Shown: positions 30,010 through 43,014, numbered from the stretch's first letter. The stretch is DNA of 64,000 bases from an uncultured Roseateles sp. (GCA_946886855.1 CAMPJJ010000006.1:1-64000); one strand, 5' to 3'. Numbers and translations: made by a program. The notes: a model not told the origin generated them from the sequence alone.

Positions 30010-32526
30010 TCAGCCCAGGCTCTTGACCGACCAGACGCGCTCGACGTATTCCTCGATCGTGCGGTCCGCCGAGAACATCCCCATGCCGGCGATGTTCAGC
30101 GCCACGCGTTCGGTCCAGGCGGCTGGCTGGCGGAACAGCGCGTCGACCTCGCGCTGCGCGCGCAGGTAGTCGGCGAAGTCCGCCATCAGCAGGTACTGGT
30201 CTTCGCCCAGCAGCTTGTCGATGAGCGTGCGGTAGCGGCCCGGGTCGCCCTGCGAGAACTCGCCGCGCGCGATCGCGTCGATGACGTCGAACAGCGCCGG
30301 GTTCTGCTCGACGACGCGACGCGGCTCGTAGCCGGCCCGCCGCAGCGCCTCGACCTTCTCCGTCTTCAGGCCGAAGGTGAACATGTTGCGCTCGCCGAAG
30401 GCCTGCGCCATCTCGATGTTGGCGCCGTCCCAGGTGCCGATCGTCAGCGCGCCGTTGAGCGCGAACTTCATGTTGCCCGTGCCCGACGCCTCGGTGCCGG
30501 CGGTGGAGATCTGCTCGGAGAGATCGGCGGCCGGGATGACCAGCTCGGCCATCGACACGCCGTAGTTGGGCAGGAAGACCAGCTTGAGCCGATCGCCGAC
30601 GCGCGGGTCGCCGTCGATGACGCGGGCGACGTCGTGCGCGAGCTCGATGATGGCCTTCGCCGCCACGTAGGCCGACGCGGCCTTGCCCGCGATCACCACC
30701 GTCCGCGGCACCCAGTCGGCCGTCGGGTTCGCGACGATCGCCTGGTAGCGGCTGATGACGTGCAGCAGGTTCAGCAGCTGGCGCTTGTATTCATGGATGC
30801 GCTTGATCTGGACGTCGAAGAGGCTGTCGACGTTGAGCGTCACGCCCAGTTCGCGCTGGACGTGCGCGGCCAGCCGCTGCTTGTTGCCACGCTTGACGGC
30901 GCGCAGCGCCTCGCCGAGGCCCGCGTCGGCGGCCAGCGGGCGGAGCTGCGCCAGCTCGTCCAGGCGCCGGCGCCAGCCGGTGCCGATGCGATCGTCCAGC
31001 AGCGCCGACAGGCCCGGATTGGCCTGCTGCAGCCAGCGGCGCGGCGTCACGCCGTTGGTCACGTTGTGGAAGCGGCCCGGGAAGATCCGCGCGTAGTCCG
31101 CGAAGATGGTCTTCACCATCAGGTCCGAGTGCAGCGCCGCCACGCCGTTGACGCGGTGCGAGGCGACGATGCTCAGCGCCGCCATGCGCACGCGGCGCTC
31201 GTTGCCGCGGGCGTCGCCCTCGTCGATCAGCGACACGCGGCGCAGCAGGTCGATGTCGCCGGGGAAGCGCTGCTTCACGGTCTCCAGGAAGCGGTGGTTG
31301 ATCTCGTAGACGATCTCGAGGTGGCGCGGCAGCAGCTGCTCGAACAGGCGGACCGGCCAGGTCTCCAGCGCCTCCGGCATCAGCGTGTGGTTGGTGTAGC
31401 TGACCGCCTCCCGCGTGATCGCCCAGGCTTCGTCCCAGCCCAGGCCGTGGTCGTCGAGCAGCAGCCGCATCAACTCCGCCGGCGCGAGCGCCGGATGCGT
31501 GTCGTTCAGGTGGATCGCATTGGTGCGGCCCAGGCCCGCGAGCGTGCCGGTCTCGCGCAGGTGGCGCGCGATCAGGTCCTGCATCGACGCGCTGACCAGG
31601 AAGAACTCCTGCTTCAGGCGGAGCCGGCGGCCGGCCTCGGTGCTGTCGTCGGGATAGAGCACCCAGTTGAGCGCGTCCGCCGCGACGCGGTGCGCGGCGG
31701 CGCCGTGGTGGTCGCCGCGGCAGAAGGCGTCGAAGTCGATCGGCGCCGCGGCCTGCGCGTGCCACTGGCGCAAGGTCGACACGCGCTCGCTGTGATGCGC
31801 CGGGACGATGAAGTCGTAGGCCTGCGCGATCAGGTGCTCGGTCGGCAGCCAGCGGCGCGAGCCGCTGGGGTCGACCGCGACGTGGCCGCCGAAGCCCACC
31901 GGGTAGCGGCACTCGGGGCGCGGCACTTCCCAGGGATTGCCCAGCGCCATCCAGTCGTCGGGCGACTCGACCTGGCGGCCGTCCCGGATGCCCTGCGCGA
32001 ACATGCCGTACTGGTAACGCAATCCGTAGCCGAAGGACGGCAGGCCCAGCTCAGCGAACGAATCGAGGAAGCAGGCGGCCAGGCGGCCAAGGCCGCCGTT
32101 GCCGAGCGCCGCATCGCTTTCGCGCTCCAGCACGTCGGGCAAGGACTGACCCTCCCCGGCCTGCGCCGCGAAGGCCGCGCGCAGGGGCTCCTCCAGCTTC
32201 AGCGCCGCGAGCGCGTTGCCCAAGGCACGGCCCATCAGGAATTCCATCGACAGGTAATGCACCCGGCGCACCTCGGCCGCCGCGCCGCGCGCCGCGTCCG
32301 CCGCCTGCGTCGAGGCCCACCGTCGGTCCAGCACGTCGCGGCAGGCACCGGCGGCGGCGCGCATCATCGCGTGCAGCTCGGCGCTCGTGGCGCGGGCCCC
32401 GGCGGGCATCACGGCCGCGGCGGCGGCGACCGCGGCGGCGGTCACAGCGGCAGGGCTGGCCAGGGGGCGTTCACGTCGCAGCGCCTGCTCAAAGGCGGCG
32501 ACCCGGTCGAGAGAGGCGGTCGTCAT
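30010..32526 (-). CDS. glgP: Glycogen/maltodextrin phosphorylase
   Basis: An 838-residue PLP enzyme (GT35) releasing glucose-1-phosphate from the non-reducing ends of alpha-1,4 glucans. Landmarks: [79 protein letters not shown] and the cofactor Lys in [15 protein letters not shown]. The N-terminus carries an Ala-rich stretch (about 25-45). It is the first gene of the minus-strand glycogen operon and divergent from malK across 173 bp. Glycogen versus maltodextrin preference cannot be decided; the mal neighbours allow either. Confidence 0.95.
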   Translation of the reverse strand: MTTASLDRVAAFEQALRRERPLASPAAVTAAAVAAAAAVMPAGARATSAELHAMMRAAAGACRDVLDRRWASTQAADAARGAAAEVRRVHYLSMEFLMGRALGNALAALKLEEPLRAAFAAQAGEGQSLPDVLERESDAALGNGGLGRLAACFLDSFAELGLPSFGYGLRYQYGMFAQGIRDGRQVESPDDWMALGNPWEVPRPECRYPVGFGGHVAVDPSGSRRWLPTEHLIAQAYDFIVPAHHSERVSTLRQWHAQAAAPIDFDAFCRGDHHGAAAHRVAADALNWVLYPDDSTEAGRRLRLKQEFFLVSASMQDLIARHLRETGTLAGLGRTNAIHLNDTHPALAPAELMRLLLDDHGLGWDEAWAITREAVSYTNHTLMPEALETWPVRLFEQLLPRHLEIVYEINHRFLETVKQRFPGDIDLLRRVSLIDEGDARGNERRVRMAALSIVASHRVNGVAALHSDLMVKTIFADYARIFPGRFHNVTNGVTPRRWLQQANPGLSALLDDRIGTGWRRRLDELAQLRPLAADAGLGEALRAVKRGNKQRLAAHVQRELGVTLNVDSLFDVQIKRIHEYKRQLLNLLHVISRYQAIVANPTADWVPRTVVIAGKAASAYVAAKAIIELAHDVARVIDGDPRVGDRLKLVFLPNYGVSMAELVIPAADLSEQISTAGTEASGTGNMKFALNGALTIGTWDGANIEMAQAFGERNMFTFGLKTEKVEALRRAGYEPRRVVEQNPALFDVIDAIARGEFSQGDPGRYRTLIDKLLGEDQYLLMADFADYLRAQREVDALFRQPAAWTERVALNIAGMGMFSADRTIEEYVERVWSVKSLG

Positions 32527-32541
32527 GCCGCGAAGTATCCC

Positions 32542-32553
32542 TCAAGCGCTTGA
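32542..32553. promoter_or_regulatory. Palindrome TCAAGCGCTTGA, candidate LacI-type operator
   Basis: A perfect 12-bp palindrome with GCGC centre like catabolite/maltose LacI-family operators. It lies 16 bp upstream of the glgP start and would act on the glycogen operon, possibly also on malKEFG. Confidence 0.55.
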
Positions 32554-32558
32554 ATTCT

Positions 32559-32573
32559 TGTAGTTTCACTACA
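32559..32573. promoter_or_regulatory. Inverted repeat TGTAGT-TTC-ACTACA
   Basis: Six-base perfect arms and a three-base centre, five bp from the palindrome at 32542. Its placement in the glgP/malK divergent region suggests a second regulator site. Confidence 0.5.
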
Positions 32574-32647
32574 TCGGGTAATCCCGAGTTGGATTGCAAG
32601 TCCTTGATTACATGTGATTCATCTGATCAACACCGGGTGTCGCCGCG

Positions 32648-32676
32648 TTGTGGATCGTCAATCAGACATGTATATT
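32648..32676 (+). promoter_or_regulatory. Promoter for malKEFG
   Basis: TTGTGG (32648-32653), 17 bp, TATATT (32671-32676). The -10 is close to consensus; the predicted start would be about 17-20 bases before the malK GTG. Confidence 0.6.
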
Positions 32677-32699
32677 CTCTACAAACAAGGAGACACCCC

Positions 32700-33796
<1,097 letters not shown>

Positions 33797-33800
<4 letters not shown>

Positions 33801-35026
33801 AGCGTTCCCTGAAGCGCGCGGCCACGCGCTCGGCGCTGTCCCGCGGCGCATTCGCGGCGGTGGCCGCCGTCGCACTGCTCGGCGGCTGCGAGAAGGTCGC
33901 GGCGCAGACGCCGCCCAAGCTGCTGGTCTGGATCAACGGCGACAAGGCCTACAACGGCCTGCAGAAGGTCGGCGACGCGTTCGAGCGCGAGTCCGGCGTG
34001 AAGGTCGTCGTCGAGCATCCGGTCGACGCGCCCGAGAAGTACACCCAGGCTGCCGGCGCCGGCAAGGGCCCGGACGTCTTCTGCTGGCCGCACGACCGTG
34101 TGGGCGAGTGGGCCAAGGCCGGGCTGCTCACGCCGGTGCAGCCGCGCCAGGCGCTCTACGACGAGGTCGAGCCCGCCGCCTGGCAGGCCTTCCGCTACCA
34201 GGGCCGCCTCTGGGGCTACCCGATCGCGATTGAGACGACCGGCCTGATCTACAACAAGGCGCTGGTGGCCAAGCCGCCCGCGACCTGGGATGAGGTGATC
34301 GCCGTCGACAAGCAGCTGCGCCAGCGCGGCAAGCACGCGATCCTGTGGGACTACAACAAGAGCTTCTTCACCTGGCCGATGTTCGCGGGCGCCGGCGGCG
34401 TGATCTTCGAGCGTGACGCGCAGGGCGACTTCGACGCGCGGCAGGTCAAGGTCAACAACGACGGGGCGCTGGCCGCGGGCCGGATGCTGGAGCGCCTGAT
34501 CACCGACGGCGTGATGCCGCGCGGCGCGCGCTATTCCGAGATGGAATCGGGCTTCGCGCGCGGCGAGGTCGCGATGATGATCTCCGGTCCCTGGGCGTGG
34601 GAGAACGCGCGCAAGGCCGGCATCGACATCGGCGTCGCGGCCATCCCGGCGGTGGTGGCGGGCAAGCCGTCCAAGCCCTTCGTCGGGGTACTGGGCTGCA
34701 TGATCTCGGCGCCGTCGAAGAACAAGGACCTCGCGCGCGAGTTCATCGAGCGCCACCTGATGCGGCCCGCGTCGCTGCAGGTGCTCGACGCCGACGTGCC
34801 GATCGGCGTGCCGGCCAACAAGGCCTTCTACCAGCAGCTGTCGGTGAACCCGCTGATCCGCGCCAGCATGGAGAACGCCCGCGCCGGCGAGGCCATTCCC
34901 AACATCCCCGAGGTGGGCCGCTTCTGGACCGCGATGGACGCGGCGCTGGAGGCGATCACCAACGGCCTGCAAAGCCCCAAGGACGCGCTGGACGGCGCGT
35001 CCGGCCGGATGCTGCTGAAGCAATGA
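33797..35026 (+). CDS. malE: Maltose/maltodextrin-binding protein
   Basis: A 409-residue exported solute-binding protein. The signal peptide ends in a possible lipobox LLGGC (Cys31), so it may be membrane-anchored, unlike the soluble E. coli protein; a signal peptidase I site near VAAQ is the alternative. The mature sequence follows MalE throughout: [74 protein letters not shown] and [21 protein letters not shown] overlaps malK, and its TGA overlaps the malF ATG. Confidence 0.93.
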
Positions 35027-36687
35027 ACGCCACCACCGCATCGACGTCGACGCTGGCCGCCACGCTGCCGGGCTCGCCGCTGTCCGAGGCCTACACGCGC
35101 CAGCCGCCCGGCGCGCTGGACCGGCTCACGAAGGCGCTGTACTGGCCGACGATGGCCGTGATCGCGCTGGGCGCGCTCTACCTCGTCTTCATGCTGTACG
35201 CGGCCGGGCTGACGAGCTGGGCGCTCGGCGTGCTGCTGCTCTTCGGCGCCGGTTTCGCCGTCTACCTGTCCAAGGCCGGCTTCGCGTATCGCTACCTGTT
35301 CCCCGGCGTGGCCGGGATGCTGCTGTTCATCGCGTTCCCGCTCGCGTACACGACGCAGATCGGCTTCACCAACTACTCGTCGGCCCATCTGCTCAGTCAG
35401 GAGCGCGTGCGCGAGTTCCTGCTCGACCAGCACGACACCGCGCTCGAGGCCGTGCGCGACTACAGCGTGCACGGCGCGGGCGGCGACTTCCGCGTGGTGC
35501 TGCGCGACCCGGCCACCGGCGCGGCGCAGTTCGTGTCGCCGCCGCTGGCGCTGCGCCAGGGCTCGAAGCCGGTCGACGTCGCGATGCAGGCGACCGGGCC
35601 CGCGGACGCGACGCTGGGCACTGCGCTCACGCTGAAGGAACTGGTCGAGCACCGCCAGGCGCTGGCGCAACTGCGCCTGCGACTGCCGGGAGAAAGCGGC
35701 GGCACGGCGGCCACCGGCGGCACGGGCGAGGCCTCGACACTGCGCTACCTCGGCCTGCGCGAGTTCGGCCCGATCCGTCCGCACTACGAGGAGCAGCCCG
35801 ACGGCGCGTTGAAACGCGTCGCCGACGGCGCCCTCTTCCGTCCCGACGCGAGCACCGGCTACTACGAAGGCCAGGGCGCGGCGGCGGGCACGCACCTCGC
35901 GCCCGGCTACAAGGTCATGGTCGGCGCGCAGAACTACAAGCGCATGCTGTTCGACGCGGAGTTCCGCGGTCCCTTCCTGTCGATCTTCAGCTGGACGGTG
36001 GTGTTCTCGCTGCTGACGGTGGTCTTCGCCACGGCGATCGGCATGATGCTGGCGGTGCTGCTGAACTGGGAAGACCTGCGCTACCGCACGGCCTACCGCA
36101 CGCTGCTGTTCCTGCCCTACGCGGTGCCGGGCTTCATCTCGATCCTCGTGTTCAAGGGCTTGTTCAACCAGAACTTCGGCGAGATCAACGCGATCCTGGA
36201 CGCGCTCTTCGGCGTGCGGCCGGCGTGGTTCGCGGATCCGTCGCTGGCGCGCACCATGCTGCTGATCGTCAACGTGTGGCTGGGTTACCCGTACGTGATG
36301 ATCCTGTGCACGGGCCTGCTGAAGTCGATCCCGTCCGACCTCTACGAGGCCTCGGCGCTTGCGGGCGCGGGACCGCTGACCAACTTCTTCAAGATCACGG
36401 CGCCGCTGATCATCAAGCCGCTGTCGCCGCTGCTGGTCTCGGCCTTCGCGTTCAACTTCAACAACTTCGTGCTGATCGCGCTGCTGACCGACGGGCGGCC
36501 GGACTACCTGTCCACCAAGATCCCTGCCGGGCAGACCGACATCCTGGTCAGCTACACGTATCGCATCGCTTTCCGCGACTCGGGGACGGACTTCGGTTTG
36601 GCCGCGGCCATCTCGACGCTGATCTTCGTGCTCGTCGCCGGCATGTCGCTGCTCAACCTGCGCCTCATGCGCAACGCCAACCGCTGA
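35023..36687 (+). CDS. malF: Maltose ABC transporter permease MalF
   Basis: A 554-residue permease, longer than E. coli MalF (514). Transmembrane segments near 35-100 are followed by a large periplasmic loop (about 110-300), the P2 loop that docks MalE, with a Gly/Thr-rich insertion around 220-240. The permease core follows, with the EAA loop [29 protein letters not shown] facing MalK. The start ATGA overlaps the malE stop. Confidence 0.93.
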   Translation: MNATTASTSTLAATLPGSPLSEAYTRQPPGALDRLTKALYWPTMAVIALGALYLVFMLYAAGLTSWALGVLLLFGAGFAVYLSKAGFAYRYLFPGVAGMLLFIAFPLAYTTQIGFTNYSSAHLLSQERVREFLLDQHDTALEAVRDYSVHGAGGDFRVVLRDPATGAAQFVSPPLALRQGSKPVDVAMQATGPADATLGTALTLKELVEHRQALAQLRLRLPGESGGTAATGGTGEASTLRYLGLREFGPIRPHYEEQPDGALKRVADGALFRPDASTGYYEGQGAAAGTHLAPGYKVMVGAQNYKRMLFDAEFRGPFLSIFSWTVVFSLLTVVFATAIGMMLAVLLNWEDLRYRTAYRTLLFLPYAVPGFISILVFKGLFNQNFGEINAILDALFGVRPAWFADPSLARTMLLIVNVWLGYPYVMILCTGLLKSIPSDLYEASALAGAGPLTNFFKITAPLIIKPLSPLLVSAFAFNFNNFVLIALLTDGRPDYLSTKIPAGQTDILVSYTYRIAFRDSGTDFGLAAAISTLIFVLVAGMSLLNLRLMRNANR

Positions 36688-36697
36688 GGACCTCACC

Positions 36698-37588
<891 letters not shown>

Positions 37589-37750
37589 GCCCCTTTCCGC
37601 CCACCCCCGCGCACAAGAGATCTTCCGGCACGCGGCGCCTGGCGCTGCGAAGCGCGCGGCGTTCCATCCGCGGATCTTCTCCCTGTCCATGGCGAACTTT
37701 CATTTGTCAGTCGACAACTGAAGGACGACATCAGCAGCCAGGGAGATGTC

Positions 37751-38377
37751 GTGCCTCCGTCGACCATTCAGCGCGCTCCGCAGCAGGACGCCCTTGCCCT
37801 TTTCGAAGGGGCCGAGTCCTTCCAGTCGTACCTGAACCGATACGCGCATGAGCTTCCCCGCCTGACACCAGGATCGTTCATGGAGAAAGCGCGCGGATCT
37901 CCCGACTTGAATTGCCACTGCTATGCGATCGGCATGGAGAGCGGATACGAATCCCCAGCGGAGCGCTTGACGAAGGGCCTGTCGCGGATGGAATGTCTGC
38001 AGCGCATCACCGCATGGTTCCAGGATAGAGGCTTCGTTCCGATCGAAGCAGCCAACCAGCAGGAACTCACGCGCCGCGACAAGAGACACGAGAAGGTCGT
38101 CGTCTATGGGATCACCGGTTCACAGGCACGCGAGTTCCTGAGGGAAAGAACCAGCAGGATCAGCGAAGACCTCAAGAGCACGTTGGCGGTCGCCTTCAGT
38201 CATGGCGACGATGCCCTCTATCCCACGCACTCCATCGTGCAGCACTTCGACGGCCAATGGGAATCCAAGATGGGGTCCGGCCCGGTCATCCGGATCGATT
38301 CACCCGAGTGTTTCAGCGGTGGCGTCTACGGAATGCCGGCGCTGGCCTTCCAAAGGCCTCGAAGGCGTTTCGGGTGA
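37751..38377 (+). CDS. Uncharacterised protein with Cys/His residues
   Basis: A 208-residue protein with a GTG start and AGGGAG six bases upstream. Residues about 50-60 contain NCHCYAIG and a C-terminal block reads THSIVQHFDGQWESKMGSGPVIR. The Cys, His and KMG arrangement resembles the small papain-like/NlpC-like DUF7689 group (recalled, not searched), in which Cys and His would be catalytic. The DNA looks less GC-rich than the mal genes on the left, consistent with acquisition. There is no signal peptide and no transport signal. It could be a stress or interbacterial protein; function unknown. Confidence 0.6.
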   Translation: MPPSTIQRAPQQDALALFEGAESFQSYLNRYAHELPRLTPGSFMEKARGSPDLNCHCYAIGMESGYESPAERLTKGLSRMECLQRITAWFQDRGFVPIEAANQQELTRRDKRHEKVVVYGITGSQAREFLRERTSRISEDLKSTLAVAFSHGDDALYPTHSIVQHFDGQWESKMGSGPVIRIDSPECFSGGVYGMPALAFQRPRRRFG

Positions 38378-38617
38378 ACGCGTCGTCCTCGTTGGGGCAA
38401 CGCCAAGCCGCGTGCGACCCTCATTCCGTTTCGGGCGTGCGCCTCGCTTCACGTAACTTTGCGAAGCGCGCGAGGCCTTGCGGCGCAAGGGCCCTCACGC
38501 GGCCTTGACGACGAGTGACACGGATCCGTCATGCGTGATTTCTAGAGTGCGCGGCGTTTCGACCGGTCCCCTTCCGGGACCTTCGAGCACAGCCATCGCC
38601 ACCACTCCAGGACTCCC

Positions 38618-40912
38618 ATGCGACCCAGCAAAACCACCGCGCTGAACGTCTCGCTCACCCTCGTTGCCGCGGCCATCCTGGCCGCCTGCGGCTCCGACAA
38701 CGACACCGCCTCGCCGAGCGTCACGATCAACGGCGTCGTCACCGCCACCAGCTTCACCGCCGGCAGCGCCACCGATCCCACGATCGCCCCCGCCTACTAC
38801 GTCGGCGCCAAGGTCTGCGTCGACACCAACGGCAACGGCGTCTGCGACACCACCGAGAACCCGGTCGTCACCGACGCCAAGGGCCACTTCTCGCTGACCG
38901 TGCCGGCCAACGCCGCGCTGATCGCCGACATCGGCACCGACGCCACCCTGTCCACCACCGGCGCCAAGGTCGCCAGCCGCGACGTGCTGCGCGCGTCGCT
39001 GGACCAGGTCATGGAGCAGGCCGGCAACGTCGTGATCAGCCCGCTGTCGTCGGAAGTGCAACGCCTGGTCGAAGCCAACGGCAGCAGCTACGCCGTCGAG
39101 AAGCAGACCGTGGCCACGCGCATCGGCGTGTCGCTGGCCAACGTGCTGACCGACGTGAACACCGTCACCGGCGCCGACCAGGCCGCCATGCTGGCCGAGT
39201 CCAAGGCGCTGGACAACCGCTTCACCTACGCGATCACCAAGCTGGACCGCGGCGACCTCTACCCCGACGCGCTGGCCGCGCCCGGCGGCGACCCGCGTCT
39301 GGCCGGCGCCGCCAACGTGAGCGCCGCCACCGCGCCCACCGGCACCGACACGCGCACCAAGATCACCTTCGTGCAATCGCAGCAGGCCGCTTTCGCGCTC
39401 GAAGGCGTGCCGCGCTACGACCACCTCTTCATCGTGATGCTGGAGAACAAGGCCACGCTGTCGATCAAGGGCTCGCCCTGGGCGCCCAAGATCAACGCCC
39501 TGCTCGCGTCCGGCAACCAACTGACCAGCTACTACGCCACGGGCAACCCGTCCGAGCCGAACTACACGGCCCTCGGCGGCGCCGACGACTTCGGCATCAC
39601 CGACGACAGCCAGTGGAATTGCGACGCCACCGGCGCCAACGCGGTCCAGGATCTGCCGCTGCCGGACAAGACCCAGCCGGGGCTGGCGAGCTCGCCGTTC
39701 GCCGCCAGCTGCACGCAGACCGCTGCGGTCAACCACACCATCGTCGGCAAGCCCAACCTGTTCAACGCGATCACGGCCGCCGGCATGACCTGGCGCACCT
39801 ACAGCGAGTCGATGAACCCGGGCCAGGACTTCCGCACCGACTCGGTCGCCGACGCCGCCGTCACGGCTGCCGACAACGTCTACGCGCCGGGCACGATCAA
39901 CGGCAACACCGTCGCGGTCGGCACCGCCGGCCTGACGCTGCCGATGCCCGCCGGCCTGTACAAGACCAAGCACCATCCGGGCATGGCCTACCAGAACGTC
40001 CGCAGCGCGCCGGAGTTCAAGTACAGCAACCGCACCATGGGCGGCGGCCAGTGGGACGCCAACCTCAAGAGCAGCTCCGCCTACGCCATGCCGGCCAACT
40101 ACGACGTCGACCAGCTCGGCACCGACCTGGCCAGCGGCAAGGTCGGCACGCTGAACTTCCTGGTCCCCGACCAGTGCGACGACATGCACGGCATCAGCGT
40201 CAGCGGCAAGCTGGCCAACGGCACGACCGCCCCGGCCAGCGACTGCGGCAGCGTCGCCAACAACGTGGCGCAGAGCTCGGCGGCCAACATCATCACGCGC
40301 GGCGACAACTACGTGGACGCGCTGGTGAAGAAGATCCAGGCCTCGGCGCTGTGGAAGAACCCGGCCAAGCGCGTCGCCATCGTGCTGATGTTCGACGAAG
40401 GCAGCGCCACCTCGGGCTTCAACTCCTGCTGCGGCTGGAACGTGTCCAACAGCGCGGTGTCCAAGCCGGTGGTGGTCGATGCGAAGACCGGCGCGGTCAC
40501 CGTCGACGCCAGCATCAACAACTACACCAAGGGCAACCGCGGCCACGGCCAGAGCATCTTCGGCATCCTGACCAACCAGGCCGACGCGCCCAAGGGCGTG
40601 TCGGACGGCGATGCCTACAGCCACTTCTCGTTCGTGCGCACGCTGCAGGACATGTTCCAGCTGGCCGACCCGGCGGTGGACGCGTCGTACATGAACCGCT
40701 CGAAGTACACCGAGAAGTTCATCGCGGCCAACATCCTCAACCTGCCGGAGTACGCCGGCAGCGCCGACACCCACTTCGACTCGGTGCGCGCGATCAACCA
40801 TGCGTGGAAGGCCCCGGCCAACTACACGCAGAAGCAGTCGGCCGACGTGAACACGGCCGCGCAGATCGGCGCCGACGCGGTCCAGACCAACGTCTGGGCG
40901 TTGAAGAAGTGA
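38618..40912 (+). CDS. Secreted lipoprotein phosphoesterase
   Basis: A 764-residue protein with a lipobox (AILAAC, Cys24). The N-terminal 230 residues look like an Ig/carboxypeptidase-regulatory-type module with a calcium-like loop (DTNGNGVCDTTENP). The phosphoesterase family domain (about 265-700) follows, with YDHLFIVMLENKA, the conserved NPSEPNYTALGGADDFG, VPDQCDDMHG, VLMFDEGSA and NRGHGQSIFG, typical of the phospholipase C/AcpA acid phosphatase superfamily. Substrate (phosphate monoester or phospholipid) cannot be told. Its stop overlaps the next gene by four bases (GTGA). Confidence 0.82.
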   Translation: MRPSKTTALNVSLTLVAAAILAACGSDNDTASPSVTINGVVTATSFTAGSATDPTIAPAYYVGAKVCVDTNGNGVCDTTENPVVTDAKGHFSLTVPANAALIADIGTDATLSTTGAKVASRDVLRASLDQVMEQAGNVVISPLSSEVQRLVEANGSSYAVEKQTVATRIGVSLANVLTDVNTVTGADQAAMLAESKALDNRFTYAITKLDRGDLYPDALAAPGGDPRLAGAANVSAATAPTGTDTRTKITFVQSQQAAFALEGVPRYDHLFIVMLENKATLSIKGSPWAPKINALLASGNQLTSYYATGNPSEPNYTALGGADDFGITDDSQWNCDATGANAVQDLPLPDKTQPGLASSPFAASCTQTAAVNHTIVGKPNLFNAITAAGMTWRTYSESMNPGQDFRTDSVADAAVTAADNVYAPGTINGNTVAVGTAGLTLPMPAGLYKTKHHPGMAYQNVRSAPEFKYSNRTMGGGQWDANLKSSSAYAMPANYDVDQLGTDLASGKVGTLNFLVPDQCDDMHGISVSGKLANGTTAPASDCGSVANNVAQSSAANIITRGDNYVDALVKKIQASALWKNPAKRVAIVLMFDEGSATSGFNSCCGWNVSNSAVSKPVVVDAKTGAVTVDASINNYTKGNRGHGQSIFGILTNQADAPKGVSDGDAYSHFSFVRTLQDMFQLADPAVDASYMNRSKYTEKFIAANILNLPEYAGSADTHFDSVRAINHAWKAPANYTQKQSADVNTAAQIGADAVQTNVWALKK

Positions 40913-42276
40913 TCGCCGTCCTCCGCGCCGGCGTGGCGCTCGGCGTCGGCCTGCTGCTGGCCGGCTGCGGGCCGTCCGGCAGCGACGACACCGGGAGCGC
41001 TGCGTCCGGCGCGGAGGCGGCCTCCTCCGCCGGCACCGCGCTGAACCCGGTCACGACGCTGAGTCCCGTCGCCGAGATCGGCCGCAAGATGTTCTTCGAC
41101 ACGACGCTGTCGGGCTCCGGCCGCATGGCCTGCGCGACCTGCCACGATCCGAAGAATGCCTACGGCCCGCCGAACGACCTGTCGGTGCAGCTCGGCGGTC
41201 CCGCGCTGAAGAGCGCCGGCCTGCGCGCCGTGCCGTCGCTGCGCTACAAGGACGCGACGCCGCCCTACGCGGACCTGCTCGACAACCCCGATGGCGTCAG
41301 CGTGCCGGGCCCCGGCGGCGGCTTCGCCTGGGACGGTCGCGCGGCGACACTCGCCGAGCAGGCGGTCCTGCCGCTGCTGGACCCCAACGAGATGGCCAAC
41401 GCCAGCGCCGCCGACGTCGTGAAGAAGCTGCAGGCCGGCCCGTATGCCGAGCAGTTCCGGCAGGCCTTCGGCGCGACGATCTTCGACAACGCGGAGCAGG
41501 CCTTCGCCGCGGCCGGCAAGGCGCTGCAGGCCTTCCAGCTGGAGGACGTGAGCTTCCATCCGTATTCGAGCAAGTTCGACCTCTACATCGGCAACAAGAT
41601 CGGCGGCGTGCTGACGGCAGCCGAAGCGCGCGGCCTGAAGGTCTTCGCCGATCCGAACGGCGGCAACTGCGCGTCGTGCCACTACCAGGGCGCCGGCCTG
41701 AACGGCAGCACGGCGATCTTCACGGACTTCTCCTACGAGGCGATCGGCGTGCCGCGCAACGCGGCGATCCCGGCCAATGCGGACGCGAGCTACGCCGACA
41801 TCGGCCTGTGCGGCCCGCTGCGCACCGACCACGCGCCGGTGAAGGGCAACAGCTTCTGCGGCATGTTCAAGTCGCCGACGCTGCGCAACGTCGCGACGCG
41901 CCGCAGCTTCTTCCACAACGGGATCTTCCATTCGCTGGAGCAGACGATCCGCTTCTACAACACGCGCGACACGATGCCCGAGCTCTGGTATCCGACCGAG
42001 GGCGGCACGCCCAAGGCGACGCCGGATCCCGACTTCCCGACCTACGGCCTGATCACCACGCAGTACGTCGGCGGCCAGGTGCGCAAGTTCGACGACCTGC
42101 CGAAGGCCTTCATCGGCAACATCGACACGCAGATGCCGCTGGACGGCCGCGCGGCGCACAGCAAGCCGCCGATGTCGGAGCAGGACATCGCCGACCTGCT
42201 CTGCTTCCTGAACACGCTCAACGACAAGGACACCCAGCCGGCGAAAGCGCCCGCAGCGGGTGCCTGCACGTCGTGA
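40909..42276 (+). CDS. Di-haem cytochrome c peroxidase/MauG-like lipoprotein
   Basis: A 455-residue exported protein with a GTG start overlapping the phosphoesterase stop. Lipobox LLLAGC (Cys20). Two haem-binding CxxCH motifs: CATCH at 75-79 and CASCH at 254-258, the spacing of bacterial cytochrome c peroxidase/MauG proteins. Also present are FDTTLSGSGRMACATCHDP, WDGRAATLAEQAV and the C-terminal FKSPTLRNVATRRSFFHNG. Family members reduce peroxide or oxidise protein substrates in the periplasm. Coupling to the phosphoesterase suggests a joint extracellular role. Confidence 0.88.
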   Translation: MIAVLRAGVALGVGLLLAGCGPSGSDDTGSAASGAEAASSAGTALNPVTTLSPVAEIGRKMFFDTTLSGSGRMACATCHDPKNAYGPPNDLSVQLGGPALKSAGLRAVPSLRYKDATPPYADLLDNPDGVSVPGPGGGFAWDGRAATLAEQAVLPLLDPNEMANASAADVVKKLQAGPYAEQFRQAFGATIFDNAEQAFAAAGKALQAFQLEDVSFHPYSSKFDLYIGNKIGGVLTAAEARGLKVFADPNGGNCASCHYQGAGLNGSTAIFTDFSYEAIGVPRNAAIPANADASYADIGLCGPLRTDHAPVKGNSFCGMFKSPTLRNVATRRSFFHNGIFHSLEQTIRFYNTRDTMPELWYPTEGGTPKATPDPDFPTYGLITTQYVGGQVRKFDDLPKAFIGNIDTQMPLDGRAAHSKPPMSEQDIADLLCFLNTLNDKDTQPAKAPAAGACTS

Positions 42277-43001
42277 TGCTCTCTTCCGATTTCTCCATGT
42301 CCATCTTCCGCATGTCGTCCGCTTCCCCTCCTCATCGCGCCATGCGCGCTGCCCGCGTCGTCGTCTCCGCGCTCGCGCTGACCGCGCTGACCGCCTGCTC
42401 GCGGTCCGGCGAGCCGTCGGCCTCGACGGCGTCGACTGAGCCGACCGCGGATCACTTCGTCGCCGGCATGCAGGACTACCTCGCCAAGCGCGGCGACTTG
42501 TGCCTGGCCAAGAACGAGTGGCCCATCGATCTGACGCAGCGCGAGATCGACGCCGGCGCGCGCAACGCGCTGCAGATGCCCGTGCTGGAGCGGCTGGGGC
42601 TGGCGAGCTCGACGGTGGCCGAGGTCGACGTGAAGGACGACAACGAGGTGTCGCACCACATGAAGGTCCGCCGCTACGCGCTGACCGAGACCGGCAAGCA
42701 GTTCTACGTGATGCGCGAGCAGCTGCGCCCTGACGGCGGCAAGGAGACGCGCGGCGACTTCTGCGCGGCCAGGCTGAGCCTGGACAAGGTGGTGCATTGG
42801 GAGCTCGGCGGCGAGGGCAAGGAACGGCACGCGATCGTCAGCTACACCTACCAGGTCAAGGCTGCGCCATGGACCGGCGATGCCGAGCTGCAAAAGGTGT
42901 TTCCCGTCGTGGCGCAGGTGATCCGCGGCGCCGGCAGTGCGCAGCTGCAGGAGACGTTCAAGAAGACGGAGACCGGTTGGGTCGCCGTTGACCTGCTCTG
43001 A
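42276..43001 (+). CDS. Small lipoprotein of unknown function
   Basis: A 241-residue protein if the ATG at 42276 (overlapping the peroxidase stop) is used; ATG at 42342 (MRAARVVV) gives a more standard signal peptide of 220 residues. Lipobox LTAC. The mature part contains GDLCLAKNEWPIDLTQRE, a Cys pair (CLAK and DFCAAR), and ends in a NTF2/SnoaL-like sequence ETFKKTETGWVAVDLL. Short length and beta-rich prediction fit a small periplasmic binding or accessory protein. Probably translated with the preceding two genes. Confidence 0.68.
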   Translation: MLSSDFSMSIFRMSSASPPHRAMRAARVVVSALALTALTACSRSGEPSASTASTEPTADHFVAGMQDYLAKRGDLCLAKNEWPIDLTQREIDAGARNALQMPVLERLGLASSTVAEVDVKDDNEVSHHMKVRRYALTETGKQFYVMREQLRPDGGKETRGDFCAARLSLDKVVHWELGGEGKERHAIVSYTYQVKAAPWTGDAELQKVFPVVAQVIRGAGSAQLQETFKKTETGWVAVDLL

Positions 43002-43014
43002 GCGGCACGCCGTC

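Noticed and set aside
38495..40801. 768-codon ORF antisense to the phosphoesterase
   Set aside because: Low-complexity Val/Gly/Ala/Arg translation, explained by codon bias of the real gene.
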